Assembly (NCBI RefSeq): GCF_000425505.1
Contig: NZ_AUDO01000001.1
Span: forward strand, 62,001 to 126,000
Origin: Flavobacterium frigidarium DSM 17623
GTDB lineage: Bacteria; Bacteroidota; Bacteroidia; Flavobacteriales; Flavobacteriaceae
DNA: 64,000 nt
Direction: 5' to 3'
The position numbers were made by a program, and so were the translations under genes. The first letter of the stretch is position 1; the number at the start of each line of letters is the position of its first letter. Positions 46,317 through 55,791 of the stretch are shown here, one piece after another. The notes below the pieces were generated by a model, which had not been told where the DNA came from, did no database searches, and saw only the letters and a list, made by a program, of their open reading frames with translations.

Positions 46317-47717
46317 ATGATTACATTTATTGTTGCCCTTATTCTTTTACTTTTGGGTTATCTGACTTATGGAAAGTTTGTAGACAAAACTTTCAAATCT
46401 GACGCTAATAAAATAACCCCTGCGCATACTCATGCCGATGGTGTTGATTTTGTTCCCATGAATAGTAGTAAAAATGCTTTTATCCAAATTTTAAATATTG
46501 CAGGAGTAGGTCCTATTTTTGGTCCTATTCTAGGAGCACTGTACGGTCCTTCTGCTTTTTTATGGATTGTTTTTGGTTCTATCTTTGCTGGTGGCGTTCA
46601 CGATTACCTAACCGGAATGATTTCGCTACGTTATGGCGGCGCTCATTTACCAGCATTAGCCTCTCGATTTCTAGGAAAATCTTTTAGTCATGTAGTAAAC
46701 TTCTTTACCCTATTACTATTGTTGTTAGTTGGAACTGTATTTGTTTCTGCACCAGCAAAAATGATTAATGAATTAATAGGTAACGACAGCAGTGTGCTAA
46801 CTATCATCGTATTTTGCATTTTCATATATTATATCATTGCCACCGTTTTACCTATTGATAAAGTGATTGGTAAAATATATCCCGTACTTGGATTTTTACT
46901 TATTGTAAGTGCTGTTGGAATTTGTGTAGGGATGTTTATATATGGTAATCCAATTCCTGAACTAACATTAGAGAATTTACATCCAAAAGGCTTACCCTAT
47001 TATCCAGTGATTTTCTTAACGATTTCATGCGGTGCCCTATCGGGATTTCACGCTACACAATCTCCTATTATTTCGCGTACTATCGATAACGAAAAAGACG
47101 GAAGAAAAATATTTTACGGAATGATGATTCTTGAAGCAGTGATTGCCATGATCTGGGCAGCAGCAGCGATGAGTTTAATGAACGGAGAGGATTTGAGCAT
47201 TTTACTTGCAAATGGAGGTCCTGCAGCTGTAGTAAATAAAATAGCTATTGTATTTCTAGGAACTGTAGGGGGAACAATTGCTGTTCTTGGTGTAATTGTG
47301 CTGCCTATTACCTCGGGTGACACCTCATTTAGAGCGGCTAGAATGATTATTGCTGATTACCTTAAAATCGATCAAAAAGCTTTGAAGAATCGTTTTATGG
47401 TTGCAGTTCCATTATTTGTGATTTCGTATATCTTAACAAATATGGACTTTCAATTGCTATGGAGATATTTTTCATGGGCAAATCAAGTAACTGCGGCTAT
47501 TGCTTTATGGATAGGAGCTGTGTATTTATATCAAAAACGAACACATTACATGATTGCCTTAGCACCGGCTTTCTTTATTACTTCTGTAATATTCTCTTAT
47601 TTATTTTATGACCCAACAATTGGTTTTGGTATGGCAGTGGCCACATCAAACTGGATTGGTATCATTTTAACTGCTCTAGTAACAACTATGTTTTTTGTTG
47701 CCATGAAAAAGCGTTAG
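46317..47717 (+). CDS. CstA-family carbon starvation transporter
   Basis: A 466-residue protein with about twelve membrane segments. CstA family phrases: NIAGVGPIFGPILGALYGPSAFLWI, FAGGVHDYLTGMISLRYGG, LSGFHATQSPIISRTIDNEKDGR, and VLGVIVLPITSGDTSFRAARMI. CstA and BtsT take up pyruvate or peptides under carbon limitation. E. coli CstA is about 700 residues; this is the shorter form found in many other bacteria. It is monocistronic. Confidence 0.92.
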   Translation: MITFIVALILLLLGYLTYGKFVDKTFKSDANKITPAHTHADGVDFVPMNSSKNAFIQILNIAGVGPIFGPILGALYGPSAFLWIVFGSIFAGGVHDYLTGMISLRYGGAHLPALASRFLGKSFSHVVNFFTLLLLLLVGTVFVSAPAKMINELIGNDSSVLTIIVFCIFIYYIIATVLPIDKVIGKIYPVLGFLLIVSAVGICVGMFIYGNPIPELTLENLHPKGLPYYPVIFLTISCGALSGFHATQSPIISRTIDNEKDGRKIFYGMMILEAVIAMIWAAAAMSLMNGEDLSILLANGGPAAVVNKIAIVFLGTVGGTIAVLGVIVLPITSGDTSFRAARMIIADYLKIDQKALKNRFMVAVPLFVISYILTNMDFQLLWRYFSWANQVTAAIALWIGAVYLYQKRTHYMIALAPAFFITSVIFSYLFYDPTIGFGMAVATSNWIGIILTALVTTMFFVAMKKR

Positions 47718-47756
47718 GAAATTATAGAATAATCAAATACCATTTATTTTTTCAGC

Positions 47757-47792
47757 AAAGCCATAGTTTTTATAAACCGTGGCTTTTTTTTT
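47757..47792 (+). terminator. terminator after the cstA-like gene
   Basis: AGCCA..GTTT/AAAC..TGGCT stem with a central bulge, followed by a long T run. Confidence 0.8.
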
Positions 47793-47980
47793 TCGTCAAA
47801 ATAAATCGACTCAACGAGTATTAAATGTATTTGTAAATCTTTTGGACTTATACCTTAGCAGTTTGGGAATGCTTGTCCTAATCGAAGAATGTAGAGTACT
47901 TTTTTAGCAAACATTATTATTGAAAAAATTAAAATTTTTCATTGGGGTTTCCGAATTTTAAGAAATGTAAAAAAAATATT

Positions 47981-48034
47981 TTGTTTAATTAAATGTTAAA
48001 AAGATTAAACAAATGCTTTTAATGTTTATATTTG
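47981..48034 (+). promoter_or_regulatory. inverted repeat and -7 element upstream of the fasciclin gene
   Basis: TTTGTTTAAT (47981-47990) and ATTAAACAAA (48004-48013) are perfect 10-bp inverted repeats with a 13-base spacer, just upstream of TATATTTG (48027-48034), which fits the -7 consensus. A dimeric regulator site is likely; a -33 TTTG at the usual place is lacking. Confidence 0.6.
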
Positions 48035-48062
48035 AATTAATTAACTTTTCTAACATAAAATA

Positions 48063-48650
48063 ATGATTATGAAACTAGTAACAAAAATTAGCGCACTAGC
48101 ACTATTAGGAATAGTAGCAATTTCTTGCGGAGAAAAAAAAGGAGCAGAATCTAACGAGATGGGTGACTCAACTGAAGTAGCAATGGACACTGTTGTCGTG
48201 GATACACCAAATATTGTTGGTGTAGCATCTTCAAATGAAGATTTTTCAACTCTGGTAGCTGCAGTTAAAGCAGCTGAATTAGTCGAAACTTTGAGTAGCG
48301 AAGGACCTTTCACAGTTTTTGCACCAAACAACGCAGCATTTGCAAAACTTCCAGAAGGAACGGTTGAAAATTTATTGAAACCAGAAAATGCAGAGAAATT
48401 AAAATCTGTATTAACTTATCATGTAGTTGCAGGAAAATTTGATTCGGCAGCCGTACTTGATGCTATAAAAGATAATAATGGAAAGTATAGTGTAACTACT
48501 GTACAAGGTGAAACTATTGTGTTGAGCTTAAATGATGGTAAAGTGATGTTGACAGATGCAAATGGAGGAACTTCAACAGTAATTCTTGCTGATGTAGCTG
48601 CTTCTAATGGAGTTATTCACGCCATTGACACTGTAGTTATGCCAAAATAA
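48063..48650 (+). CDS. fasciclin (FAS1) domain lipoprotein
   Basis: A 195-residue lipoprotein; the ATG two codons later (48069, MKLVTKISAL) is equally possible. The lipobox AISC (Cys about 22) is followed by an acidic linker. One FAS1 domain covers about residues 55-195: FSTLVAAVKAAELVETL, then the H1 motif FTVFAPNNAAFAKLP, the central YHVVAG, and the H2 motif NGVIHAIDTVVMP. FAS1 domains mediate adhesion or bind small ligands outside the cell. The gene has its own promoter with an inverted repeat and its own terminator. Confidence 0.92.
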   Translation: MIMKLVTKISALALLGIVAISCGEKKGAESNEMGDSTEVAMDTVVVDTPNIVGVASSNEDFSTLVAAVKAAELVETLSSEGPFTVFAPNNAAFAKLPEGTVENLLKPENAEKLKSVLTYHVVAGKFDSAAVLDAIKDNNGKYSVTTVQGETIVLSLNDGKVMLTDANGGTSTVILADVAASNGVIHAIDTVVMPK

Positions 48651-49037
48651 GGTTTTAATTCATCTTAATTTTAAAAACCGTTACAGTAGTGTAGCGGTTT
48701 TTTTTGTTTCTCTACTACTTGTCTACAAATATTTCTTTCTACTTAAGCTTGATCAAAGCTCCCTTTTATTACCACCCACAAACAGTCTAAAATCCATATA
48801 TAATTATTGATTAGGGAAATGTTCGAACCTATATCTAGTAGCTATTTTTAATTAAGTTTAAAAACTACTGTTTTAAACTTAATGAAGGGCTGCAAACCCA
48901 AAAACCAAATTAGATGGAAAGTTCATTATTCGAAAATAAATGTAATCCTCACAATTTTAACCGTTAAAACTCATGGCGATTTCCTTTTAATACCAAATTC
49001 TAAATCCCTAATTTGCACCCTCAAAAATAGTAATAAA
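48651..49037. other. gap between the fasciclin gene and topB
   Basis: Contains the terminator at 48673-48705. The rest has no recognisable element; an in-frame extension of topB back to 48882 exists but has no family match. Confidence 0.6.
48673..48705 (+). terminator. terminator after the fasciclin gene
   Basis: AAAACCGTTACA/TGTAGCGGTTTT stem with one mismatch and a GTAG loop, followed by T8. Confidence 0.88.
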
Positions 49038-51344
49038 ATGAAGGTCTGTATTGCCGAGAAACCAAGTGTAGCACGAGAAATAGCATCCGTTTTAGGAGCT
49101 AATACTAAGCATGATGGCTATTATGAAGGCAATGGATACGCGGTGACCTACACCTTTGGACATTTGTGTACCTTGAAAGAACCAAACGACTACAAACCCT
49201 ACTGGAAAAGCTGGGATTTGAATAATTTACCCATGCTCCCTGAAAAATTTGAAACCAAGGTTGTTCAAAATTCAGGTATCCAAAAGCAATTCAAAATTAT
49301 AAAAGGATTATTTGATAAAGCTACTCTAGTAATTAATTGCGGGGATGCTGGACAAGAAGGTGAATTGATTCAGAGATGGGTAATGAATGAAGCAAAGTAC
49401 AAAGGTGAGGTGCAGCGATTATGGATTTCGTCTCTTACCACAGAAGCCATTAGAGAAGGATTTGACAACTTAAAACCCTCTGCAAATTACGATAATTTAT
49501 ATTATGCAGGTTTTTCTAGGGCTATAGGTGACTGGCTATTAGGCATGAATGCTACCCGTTTATACACTGTAAAACATGGTGGTTATAAGCAAGTTTTGTC
49601 AATTGGCAGAGTGCAAACACCTACGCTCGCTATGGTTGTGGATCGCTGGAAAGAAATAGAAAATTTTAAACCGCAACCGTATTGGGAATTACAAACATTA
49701 TATAGAGAAACACTTTTTAGTTATGAAGACGGCCGCTTTTTGAAAAAAGAAGATGGAGAAGTATTAGCCAATAAAGTTAAAGAAAGTCATTTCGAAATTG
49801 TCTCTATCGAAAAAAAGCAGGGAAATGAATATGCCCCTAAACTATTTGACCTTACTGGATTGCAGGTATATTGCAATACTAAGTTTGGTTTTTCTGCAGA
49901 TGAAACTTTGAAAATAGTACAAACCTTATACGAACAAAAAGTAGTTACTTACCCTAGAGTAGATACTACTTTTTTACCCAATGATATTTACCCTAAAGTA
50001 CCGGGAATTCTACAAAAGTTGACCAATTACAGCTCTCTAACAGAACCGCTTTTAGGAAAAAAAATAAAAAAATCAGCAAAGGTTTTCAATGATAAAAAAG
50101 TAACAGATCACCACGCTATTATTCCCACTGGCATTCAGTCTAACTTGCAATACAACCAGCAACAGGTGTACGATATCATTACCAAACGCTTTATTGCTGT
50201 ATTTTATGATGACTGTACTGTTGCAAATACTACCGTTATGGGACAGGCTGCAGAAGTATTGTTTAAAGCAACTGGAAAAATTATCATTAAAAAAGGCTGG
50301 AAAATTGTCTTTGAAAATCCAGATGCAAAAGAAAAGGAACCTGATTTACTACCTGAATTTGTAAAAGGGGAAAAGGGACCACACCAACCTTCATTTCTTG
50401 AAAAGGAAACTAAGGCACCCAATCAATTTACTGAGGCAACTTTACTGCGCGCGATGGAAACGGCGGGCAAGCAAGTTGACGATGAAGATTTGCGTGAGCT
50501 CATGAAGGAGAATGGTATAGGCCGTCCTTCTACTCGCGCTAATATTATTGAGACACTTTTTAAGCGTCAATATATTATTCGAAATAAAAAACAAGTACTA
50601 CCAACTCCTACCGGAATTCAATTGATCGATACGATTCAAAACGACTTAGTAAAATCGGCTGAGCTTACGGGCTCCTGGGAAAAACAATTGAAAGATATTG
50701 AAAAAGGTACTTTTAGCGCGGCTGCATTTATCAATAATATGAAAAAGATGGTTGATGCTCTTGTTTATGAAGTACGTAGCGAAACCAAGCATGCCAATAT
50801 TTCACACTCACAAAATAGCCAAAAGAAAGAGGAAAAAGCAGTCAAGAAAAAAACGCAAGGCATCACTGCTGAGATTTGTCCTCAATGTAAAAAAGGCACA
50901 ATTATTAAAGGAAAGTCGGCTTATGGCTGCGCCAATTATAAGGTAGGTTGTGATTTTAAATTGCCTTTTGAATTTGCTGATAAGAAAATATCTGAAAATC
51001 AATATTTGAGATTGCTTCAAAAAGGATCAACTGTAAACTTGAAAGATTTTAAAATCGATGGTCATTCGGTTGAAGGTCTGCTGCGCTTCGACGATGCTTT
51101 TAAAATAGTTCTTGAACCCAAGAAAACTGCGATAGTATCATCTAAAACTAGTCAAGACAATGCTCCATTGCATTGTCCTAAATGCAAAAAAGGCGCTATC
51201 ATCAAAGGAAACTCAGCATACGGTTGTAGCGGATATAAAGAAGGTTGCGATTTTAAAGTTTCATTTGATGTTGTGAGAGAAAAATTAAAAGATCAAAAAG
51301 CTACTAAAGAATTAGTACATCAGATTTTAAAAGATAGTTTTTAA
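49038..51344 (+). CDS. topB: DNA topoisomerase III
   Basis: A 768-residue type IA topoisomerase from the ATG at 49038 (MKVCIAEKPSVAREIASVLG). The Toprim acidic motif reads CGDAGQEGELIQRW, so the usual DxDREGE appears as DAGQEGE, a variant I recall in Bacteroidota TopB. The active tyrosine is in VVTYPRVDTTFLP, and the strand-binding motif in LMKENGIGRPSTRANIIETL. Two C-terminal four-cysteine zinc ribbons follow (CPQCKKGTIIKG...GCDF and CPKCKKGAIIKG...GCDF). It relaxes and decatenates single-stranded or recombining DNA. No mobile-element genes are beside it. Confidence 0.95.
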   Translation: MKVCIAEKPSVAREIASVLGANTKHDGYYEGNGYAVTYTFGHLCTLKEPNDYKPYWKSWDLNNLPMLPEKFETKVVQNSGIQKQFKIIKGLFDKATLVINCGDAGQEGELIQRWVMNEAKYKGEVQRLWISSLTTEAIREGFDNLKPSANYDNLYYAGFSRAIGDWLLGMNATRLYTVKHGGYKQVLSIGRVQTPTLAMVVDRWKEIENFKPQPYWELQTLYRETLFSYEDGRFLKKEDGEVLANKVKESHFEIVSIEKKQGNEYAPKLFDLTGLQVYCNTKFGFSADETLKIVQTLYEQKVVTYPRVDTTFLPNDIYPKVPGILQKLTNYSSLTEPLLGKKIKKSAKVFNDKKVTDHHAIIPTGIQSNLQYNQQQVYDIITKRFIAVFYDDCTVANTTVMGQAAEVLFKATGKIIIKKGWKIVFENPDAKEKEPDLLPEFVKGEKGPHQPSFLEKETKAPNQFTEATLLRAMETAGKQVDDEDLRELMKENGIGRPSTRANIIETLFKRQYIIRNKKQVLPTPTGIQLIDTIQNDLVKSAELTGSWEKQLKDIEKGTFSAAAFINNMKKMVDALVYEVRSETKHANISHSQNSQKKEEKAVKKKTQGITAEICPQCKKGTIIKGKSAYGCANYKVGCDFKLPFEFADKKISENQYLRLLQKGSTVNLKDFKIDGHSVEGLLRFDDAFKIVLEPKKTAIVSSKTSQDNAPLHCPKCKKGAIIKGNSAYGCSGYKEGCDFKVSFDVVREKLKDQKATKELVHQILKDSF

Positions 51345-51459
51345 GTTTTTCAATAAAATTGCATGGGATTCATTTAATAATCAGATTGCAGATACTTAAA
51401 CAAATTGAATTTATTTTAGCTAATTTTGTCACAGTCAAACCAAAATCAAATAAGCCATT

Positions 51460-51948
51460 ATGATTAAAAAAATTACTTTACTCTTACTTATTTTACCATT
51501 TATAGCCTGCAACAAATCAGGGAAAGACAGCAATAATGAAAAAGAAAAAATGAAAGCTGCTCGTTTTCTCATTGGAAACTGGGAAATGAGTACACAAGAC
51601 GGTCACTTGAAAGAATTATGGGATAAGCAGAATGACAGTGTTTACAATGGACAGTCCTATTTTATTAAAGCTAAAGACACTATCCATTCTGAAAAAATTC
51701 AATTAAAACAAAAAGGAGATATTTTAACTTATACTACAATTATCAAAGGGCAGAACAATGATAAACCTATATCGTTTATGCTGATAGATTATCAGGAAAA
51801 CAAAGTTGTATTTGAAAATAAAGCTAATGATTATCCCCAGAAAATTATCTATTCGCAAAATCAGAAAGGGAGTCTAGTAACCGAATTATCTGGTATCCAA
51901 TCTGGAAAAGCTAGTACAGAGAAATACGAAATGAAGAAAATTAAATAA
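51460..51948 (+). CDS. lipoprotein with a DUF6265-like (lipocalin-type) region
   Basis: A 162-residue lipoprotein (Cys about 17, FIAC). The mature domain starts RFLIGNWEMSTQDGHLKELW, then LKQKGDILTYTTIIKG, then VFENKANDYPQKIIYSQ. The GxW start, strand pattern and NDYPQKI phrase match small lipocalin-like proteins annotated as DUF6265; that name is from memory. Upstream TAATTTTG at 51421-51428 fits a -7 element. A terminator follows. It separates topB from the TonB receptor. Confidence 0.75.
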   Translation: MIKKITLLLLILPFIACNKSGKDSNNEKEKMKAARFLIGNWEMSTQDGHLKELWDKQNDSVYNGQSYFIKAKDTIHSEKIQLKQKGDILTYTTIIKGQNNDKPISFMLIDYQENKVVFENKANDYPQKIIYSQNQKGSLVTELSGIQSGKASTEKYEMKKIK

Positions 51949-51967
51949 CCTACAAATATATTAATCT

Positions 51968-51996
51968 AAAACCTTGCTGACCGCAAGGTTTTTTTT
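51968..51996 (+). terminator. terminator after the small lipoprotein
   Basis: AAACCTTGC/GCAAGGTTT stem with a TGACC loop, followed by T6. Confidence 0.92.
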
Positions 51997-52037
51997 ATGA
52001 CTATAAACCCCTAAAATAGAGATTCCTAAAAATTTTA

Positions 52038-52112
52038 TTTTTATTAAATCTAAATAAGTTTTGTTAAAGTTAAATTAAAATATACATTTGCATTATTCTT
52101 AACGATTCTAAA
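52038..52112 (+). promoter_or_regulatory. iron-box-like promoter of the TonB receptor/PepSY operon
   Basis: TTTTTA-TTAAA-TCTAAA (52038-52054), then TTTG (52060-52063), 19 bases, then TACATTTG (52083-52090). A second TCTAAATAA lies at 52107, in the leader. The core TCTAAATAAGTTTTG matches the promoters at 32.87, 33.06 and 57.03 kb. Confidence 0.82.
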
Positions 52113-52134
52113 TAATATTTAATTTTAATTTATC

Positions 52135-54510
52135 ATGTTCTATATTTATAAAAAGATACAAACTTATTTTCTTGCTATTTGTCTATGCCTCTTTTGTATA
52201 CAATTTGCAACAGCTCAAAAGCATGAAACAGCAATTAAGGGTACCATTTTTAGTAATAATCAAACGCCCGCTGAAGGAGTTACTATCACTCTAAAAGGGA
52301 AAAACAGAACAACAGTAACTAACAATGATGGTTATTATGAAATAAACGATTTAAGTCCAGAAACGTATACACTAATTGTTTCTCTAGTGGGTAGCCAGGA
52401 TCATCAGCAACAGGTAATTGTCGAAAAAAATAAAATTATAACAGTCGATATCACGTTATCTTTATCTAACACTGAATTAAATCAAGTTGTGATTTTGAGT
52501 AATAAAAGTGCTTTTAAAACCAATCGTGTTTCATCGTCGCTACGTTTAAATTCACCTATAAATGAAATTCCACAAAATATTCAGGTGATAACAGGTAAGT
52601 TGATCAATGACCAACAAATATTTAATATGCTTGAGGGTGTTACTCGTAATGTAAGTGGAGCGACACGTGTTGAACATTGGGACAACTATGCCAACATAAC
52701 TATGCGTGGAAGCCAAGTTGCAGCCTTTAGAAATGGTATGAATATAAGTTCAACGTGGGGACCACTTACCGAGGACATGAGTATGGTAGAAAGAATCGAG
52801 TTTGTAAAAGGCCCAGCAGGATTCATGCTTGCCAACGGAAATCCGAGTGGATTTTACAATGTTGTCACCAAAAAACCTAGCGGACGTAATAAAGGAGAAG
52901 CAAGTTTAACCTACGGAAGTTTTGATATGTTTCGAGCTACACTAGATCTCGATGGCAAATTGACAAAAGACGGTAAATTGTTGTATCGCTTTAATGCAAT
53001 GGCAGAAAAAAAGAAAAGCTATCGTGATTTTGACTTTAATGACAGGTACACAATCGCACCGGTATTGAAGTATTTATTTTCTGATAAAACTGCAGTTACG
53101 TTAGAGTACACACAACAATATTCGAAAGTAAATGCCATAGGAAGCAACTATTCTTTTTCGAAAGAAGGATATGCTGATTTATCCCGAAATTTCACTACTT
53201 CAGAAGCGAATTTAGATCCTACTGATATGACAGAGCGCAATATCTTAGCGATACTCGATCATAAAATAAACGACCGCTGGAAATTTACAGCACAAGGTTC
53301 GTATTTAAACTACCAACAAGAAGGCATGTCTTTATGGCCAACAGGTTTTGATCCTGAAAATACAGCAATCTTGAAAAGAGGTGCCTCGGTTTGGGATGTT
53401 TTAGGTAAAATTTATGTTGGACAAGCTTTTATAAATGGAGAAGTTCAAACAGGAGCAATCAGTCATAAAATTCTATCTGGTCTTGATTTAAGCGATAAAA
53501 CATTCTACCATGATTTCTCACAAACAGCGCCACTACCTGATTTAGACATCTATAATCCGGTGTATGGTAACCTTGCTGTTTCTCCTATTTTTGATCGAAG
53601 TCAGCGTCTTGAAGATCGTGGTGTTAAATATCAAAACAACTACAAAGCTTTGTATGTTCAAGACGAACTTGGCTTTTTTGAAAACACTTTACGATTAACA
53701 TTAGCAGGGAGATACACATTATTGAAGGCCGCTAATTATTATTCAGGAGCCACATCAAATAAGCGATTCACACCAAGAGTTGGATTGAGTTATTCAATAA
53801 ATAAAAACACAGCTGCTTATTTTGTAAGCGACCAATCTTTTAATGAAAATTATGGTACAGACTGGGAAGGAAAGTCTTTTAATCCTGAAACCGGTGGTAA
53901 CATAGAATTTGGTTTAAAACGAGATTGGCTTAATGGAAAATGGAATTCAGTTGTTTCTGTATATCAAATTACAAAGAACAATGTACTTACAAATGATGCA
54001 GAACATTCTACTGGGGCGATGCAATACAGCAGAGAAAGCGGGCAACAACGTACAAAAGGGCTTGAAGTTGATATAAGAGGTGAAGTTTTTAAAAACTTAG
54101 ATTTGATTGTGAATTATGCCTTTACTGAAGGTAAAACAACTAAAGATACCGATGCATCAGTTATAGGAACACAAGTTCCCGGAACAACAAAGCATATTCA
54201 CAATGCATGGTTAAATTATAAGGTTGATAGAGGAACTTTAAACGGTGTTGGTTTATCATTAGGATACCAGTACCAAGTGAAAAGAGCTCCTTGGTATATT
54301 TCAACGGGAGACACTCCAGGATTACCAGATTACTTTAGACTTGATGGAGGAATCTCCTACCAAAAAAATAAGGTTACTGTGAATGTAACCGTAAATAATA
54401 TATTAGATAAATATTTATACTCTGGAGGTTATTACGGTTATAGTGACATGTATTACTGGCAGACGGAAGCCGGAACAAATTTTCGTTTATCGGTAGGGTA
54501 CAAATTTTGA
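52135..54510 (+). CDS. TonB-dependent siderophore-type receptor
   Basis: A 791-residue outer-membrane receptor. Signal peptide ends FATAQ (about residue 28). A carboxypeptidase-like domain spans about 32-115 (IKGTIFSNNQTPAEGVTITL). The plug follows: NEIPQNIQVITGKLINDQ, LEGVTRNVSGATRVEHWDNYA, RIEFVKGPAGFMLANGNPSG, NVVTKKPSG. The barrel closes with FRLSVGYKF. These features are those of the FhuA/FpvA/FoxA class for ferric siderophores. It is followed by a PepSY reductase-type gene, a common pairing. Transcribed from an iron-box-like promoter. Confidence 0.93.
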   Translation: MFYIYKKIQTYFLAICLCLFCIQFATAQKHETAIKGTIFSNNQTPAEGVTITLKGKNRTTVTNNDGYYEINDLSPETYTLIVSLVGSQDHQQQVIVEKNKIITVDITLSLSNTELNQVVILSNKSAFKTNRVSSSLRLNSPINEIPQNIQVITGKLINDQQIFNMLEGVTRNVSGATRVEHWDNYANITMRGSQVAAFRNGMNISSTWGPLTEDMSMVERIEFVKGPAGFMLANGNPSGFYNVVTKKPSGRNKGEASLTYGSFDMFRATLDLDGKLTKDGKLLYRFNAMAEKKKSYRDFDFNDRYTIAPVLKYLFSDKTAVTLEYTQQYSKVNAIGSNYSFSKEGYADLSRNFTTSEANLDPTDMTERNILAILDHKINDRWKFTAQGSYLNYQQEGMSLWPTGFDPENTAILKRGASVWDVLGKIYVGQAFINGEVQTGAISHKILSGLDLSDKTFYHDFSQTAPLPDLDIYNPVYGNLAVSPIFDRSQRLEDRGVKYQNNYKALYVQDELGFFENTLRLTLAGRYTLLKAANYYSGATSNKRFTPRVGLSYSINKNTAAYFVSDQSFNENYGTDWEGKSFNPETGGNIEFGLKRDWLNGKWNSVVSVYQITKNNVLTNDAEHSTGAMQYSRESGQQRTKGLEVDIRGEVFKNLDLIVNYAFTEGKTTKDTDASVIGTQVPGTTKHIHNAWLNYKVDRGTLNGVGLSLGYQYQVKRAPWYISTGDTPGLPDYFRLDGGISYQKNKVTVNVTVNNILDKYLYSGGYYGYSDMYYWQTEAGTNFRLSVGYKF

Positions 54511-54538
54511 GTTAGTTGATTTTGTTTATTTGTTTCAC

Positions 54539-54574
54539 TAAACTCCTCATCTAGCATCTAGAGGGGGAGTTTTA
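54539..54574 (+). terminator. attenuator-like hairpin between the receptor and PepSY genes
   Basis: AAACTCC/GGAGTTT arms enclose a region that also contains CTAG twice. With TTTTATT after it, it can partly stop transcription before the PepSY gene. Confidence 0.55.
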
Positions 54575-54584
54575 TTCTTTTAAG

Positions 54585-55721
54585 ATGAAAAATAAAAATT
54601 TAAAAAAAATAGTAGGCATACTACATTTGTGGTTAGGATTACCATCAGGAATTATAGTATTTATTATCGCAACTACGGGCTGTGTATATGCTTTTCAGCA
54701 AGAAATTTCTAATTATACGGAGGACTACCGTTTTGTCAAGGAAGAAAACAATCTTTTTTTACCACCAAGTCAATTGCTGCCTATAGCTCAACGGGAATTA
54801 CCTACAAAAAACATTCATGCCTTGAAATACAATGGTAAAAATGAGGCCGTTGAAGCTATTTTCTATCACTATCAACCTACATATTATTATACCACATATC
54901 TTAATCCTTACACAGGAAACGTTCTAAAAACAGTAAACAATGAAACAGGTTTTTTTCATTTTATATTAGACGGACATTTCTATCTGTGGTTGCCTCAAGA
55001 TATAGGCCAAGTAGTTGTAGCAGTTGCTACATTAATTTTCTTACTGTTGATTATTTCAGGGTTTATTTTATGGTACCCTAAAAATAAAAGTGCCGCTAAA
55101 CAACGCTTCTCTTTCAACTGGAAAAAAGGGATGAAATGGAAACGGAAAAATTACGATATGCATAATGTCACTGGTTTTTACGTTTTAAGCATAGCCCTGA
55201 TCTTTGCAATAACTGGACTGGTGTGGGGATTTCAATGGTTTGCGTATTCTTATTACACCGTTCTTGGAGGAGAAAAATCGCTATTGTACATAGAACCTAT
55301 TTCTCAAAAAAAAGCAGATACTAAATTCGAGTTAGTTCCATTAGATGCGATTTGGTTAAAAATGCTAAAGGAATACCCTAAAGCAGAATCTATAGAAATT
55401 CATCCACCAGAGACAGATAGCGCCGCAATAGCAGCCAATGCTAATGACAATAAAAACACGTATCATACTGCTGATTATCGCTACTTTGACCAATATACTT
55501 TACAGGAGGTTGAAGTGAACCATCTTTGGGGTCGTACAAAAAATGATAAAATTGCAGACCGCCTTTTCAAAATGAATTACGATATACATACTGGAGGAAT
55601 CTTCGGCTTAGCCGGGAAGATTTTTGCATTCTTAATAAGTTTATTAATCGCTAGTCTACCTGTTACTGGAACATTGATTTGGTGGGGAAGGAAAAAGAAA
55701 AGCAGACGTCAATATCAATAG
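54585..55721 (+). CDS. PepSY-associated membrane protein (PiuB/FoxB-type, probable ferric-siderophore reductase)
   Basis: A 378-residue inner-membrane protein with four main helices and a large periplasmic loop. Family features: ILHLWLGLPSGIIVFIIATTGCVYAFQQEI at the start, the His-containing FHFILDGHFYLWLP, DMHNVTGFYVLSIALIFAITGLVW, and MNYDIHTGGIFGLAGKIFAFL. The paired histidines in the helices suit heme binding. PiuB/FoxB-class proteins reduce ferric siderophores in the periplasm or aid their import. It follows the TonB receptor by 74 bases, so the two likely work together. Start ATG at 54585. Confidence 0.9.
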   Translation: MKNKNLKKIVGILHLWLGLPSGIIVFIIATTGCVYAFQQEISNYTEDYRFVKEENNLFLPPSQLLPIAQRELPTKNIHALKYNGKNEAVEAIFYHYQPTYYYTTYLNPYTGNVLKTVNNETGFFHFILDGHFYLWLPQDIGQVVVAVATLIFLLLIISGFILWYPKNKSAAKQRFSFNWKKGMKWKRKNYDMHNVTGFYVLSIALIFAITGLVWGFQWFAYSYYTVLGGEKSLLYIEPISQKKADTKFELVPLDAIWLKMLKEYPKAESIEIHPPETDSAAIAANANDNKNTYHTADYRYFDQYTLQEVEVNHLWGRTKNDKIADRLFKMNYDIHTGGIFGLAGKIFAFLISLLIASLPVTGTLIWWGRKKKSRRQYQ

Positions 55722-55742
55722 AAGTAGTTTGATTTAAAAACA

Positions 55743-55775
55743 AAAAAGCCTTTACTTTAACAGTAAAGGCTTTAA
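55743..55775. terminator. terminator between the PepSY and ferritin genes
   Basis: AAAGCCTTTACT/AGTAAAGGCTTT stem with a TTAAC loop, flanked by A and T runs, between convergent genes. Confidence 0.92.
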
Positions 55776-55791
55776 TATATTATCATTTTAA

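Larger units (their letters stand above)
47718..48062. other. gap between cstA-like and fasciclin genes
   Basis: No gene is seen in these 345 bases. They hold the terminator at 47757-47792 and the regulatory inverted repeat and -7 element at 47981-48034; the middle is AT-rich without recognisable structure. Confidence 0.7.

Noticed and set aside
48882..49037. Longer topB start
   Set aside because: The extra 52 codons do not resemble TopB, whose N-terminus normally opens as MKVCIAEKPS does.
48882..51344. topB as sign of a conjugative element
   Set aside because: No tra, mobilisation, integrase or attachment-site features are present nearby; the flanks are ordinary chromosomal genes.
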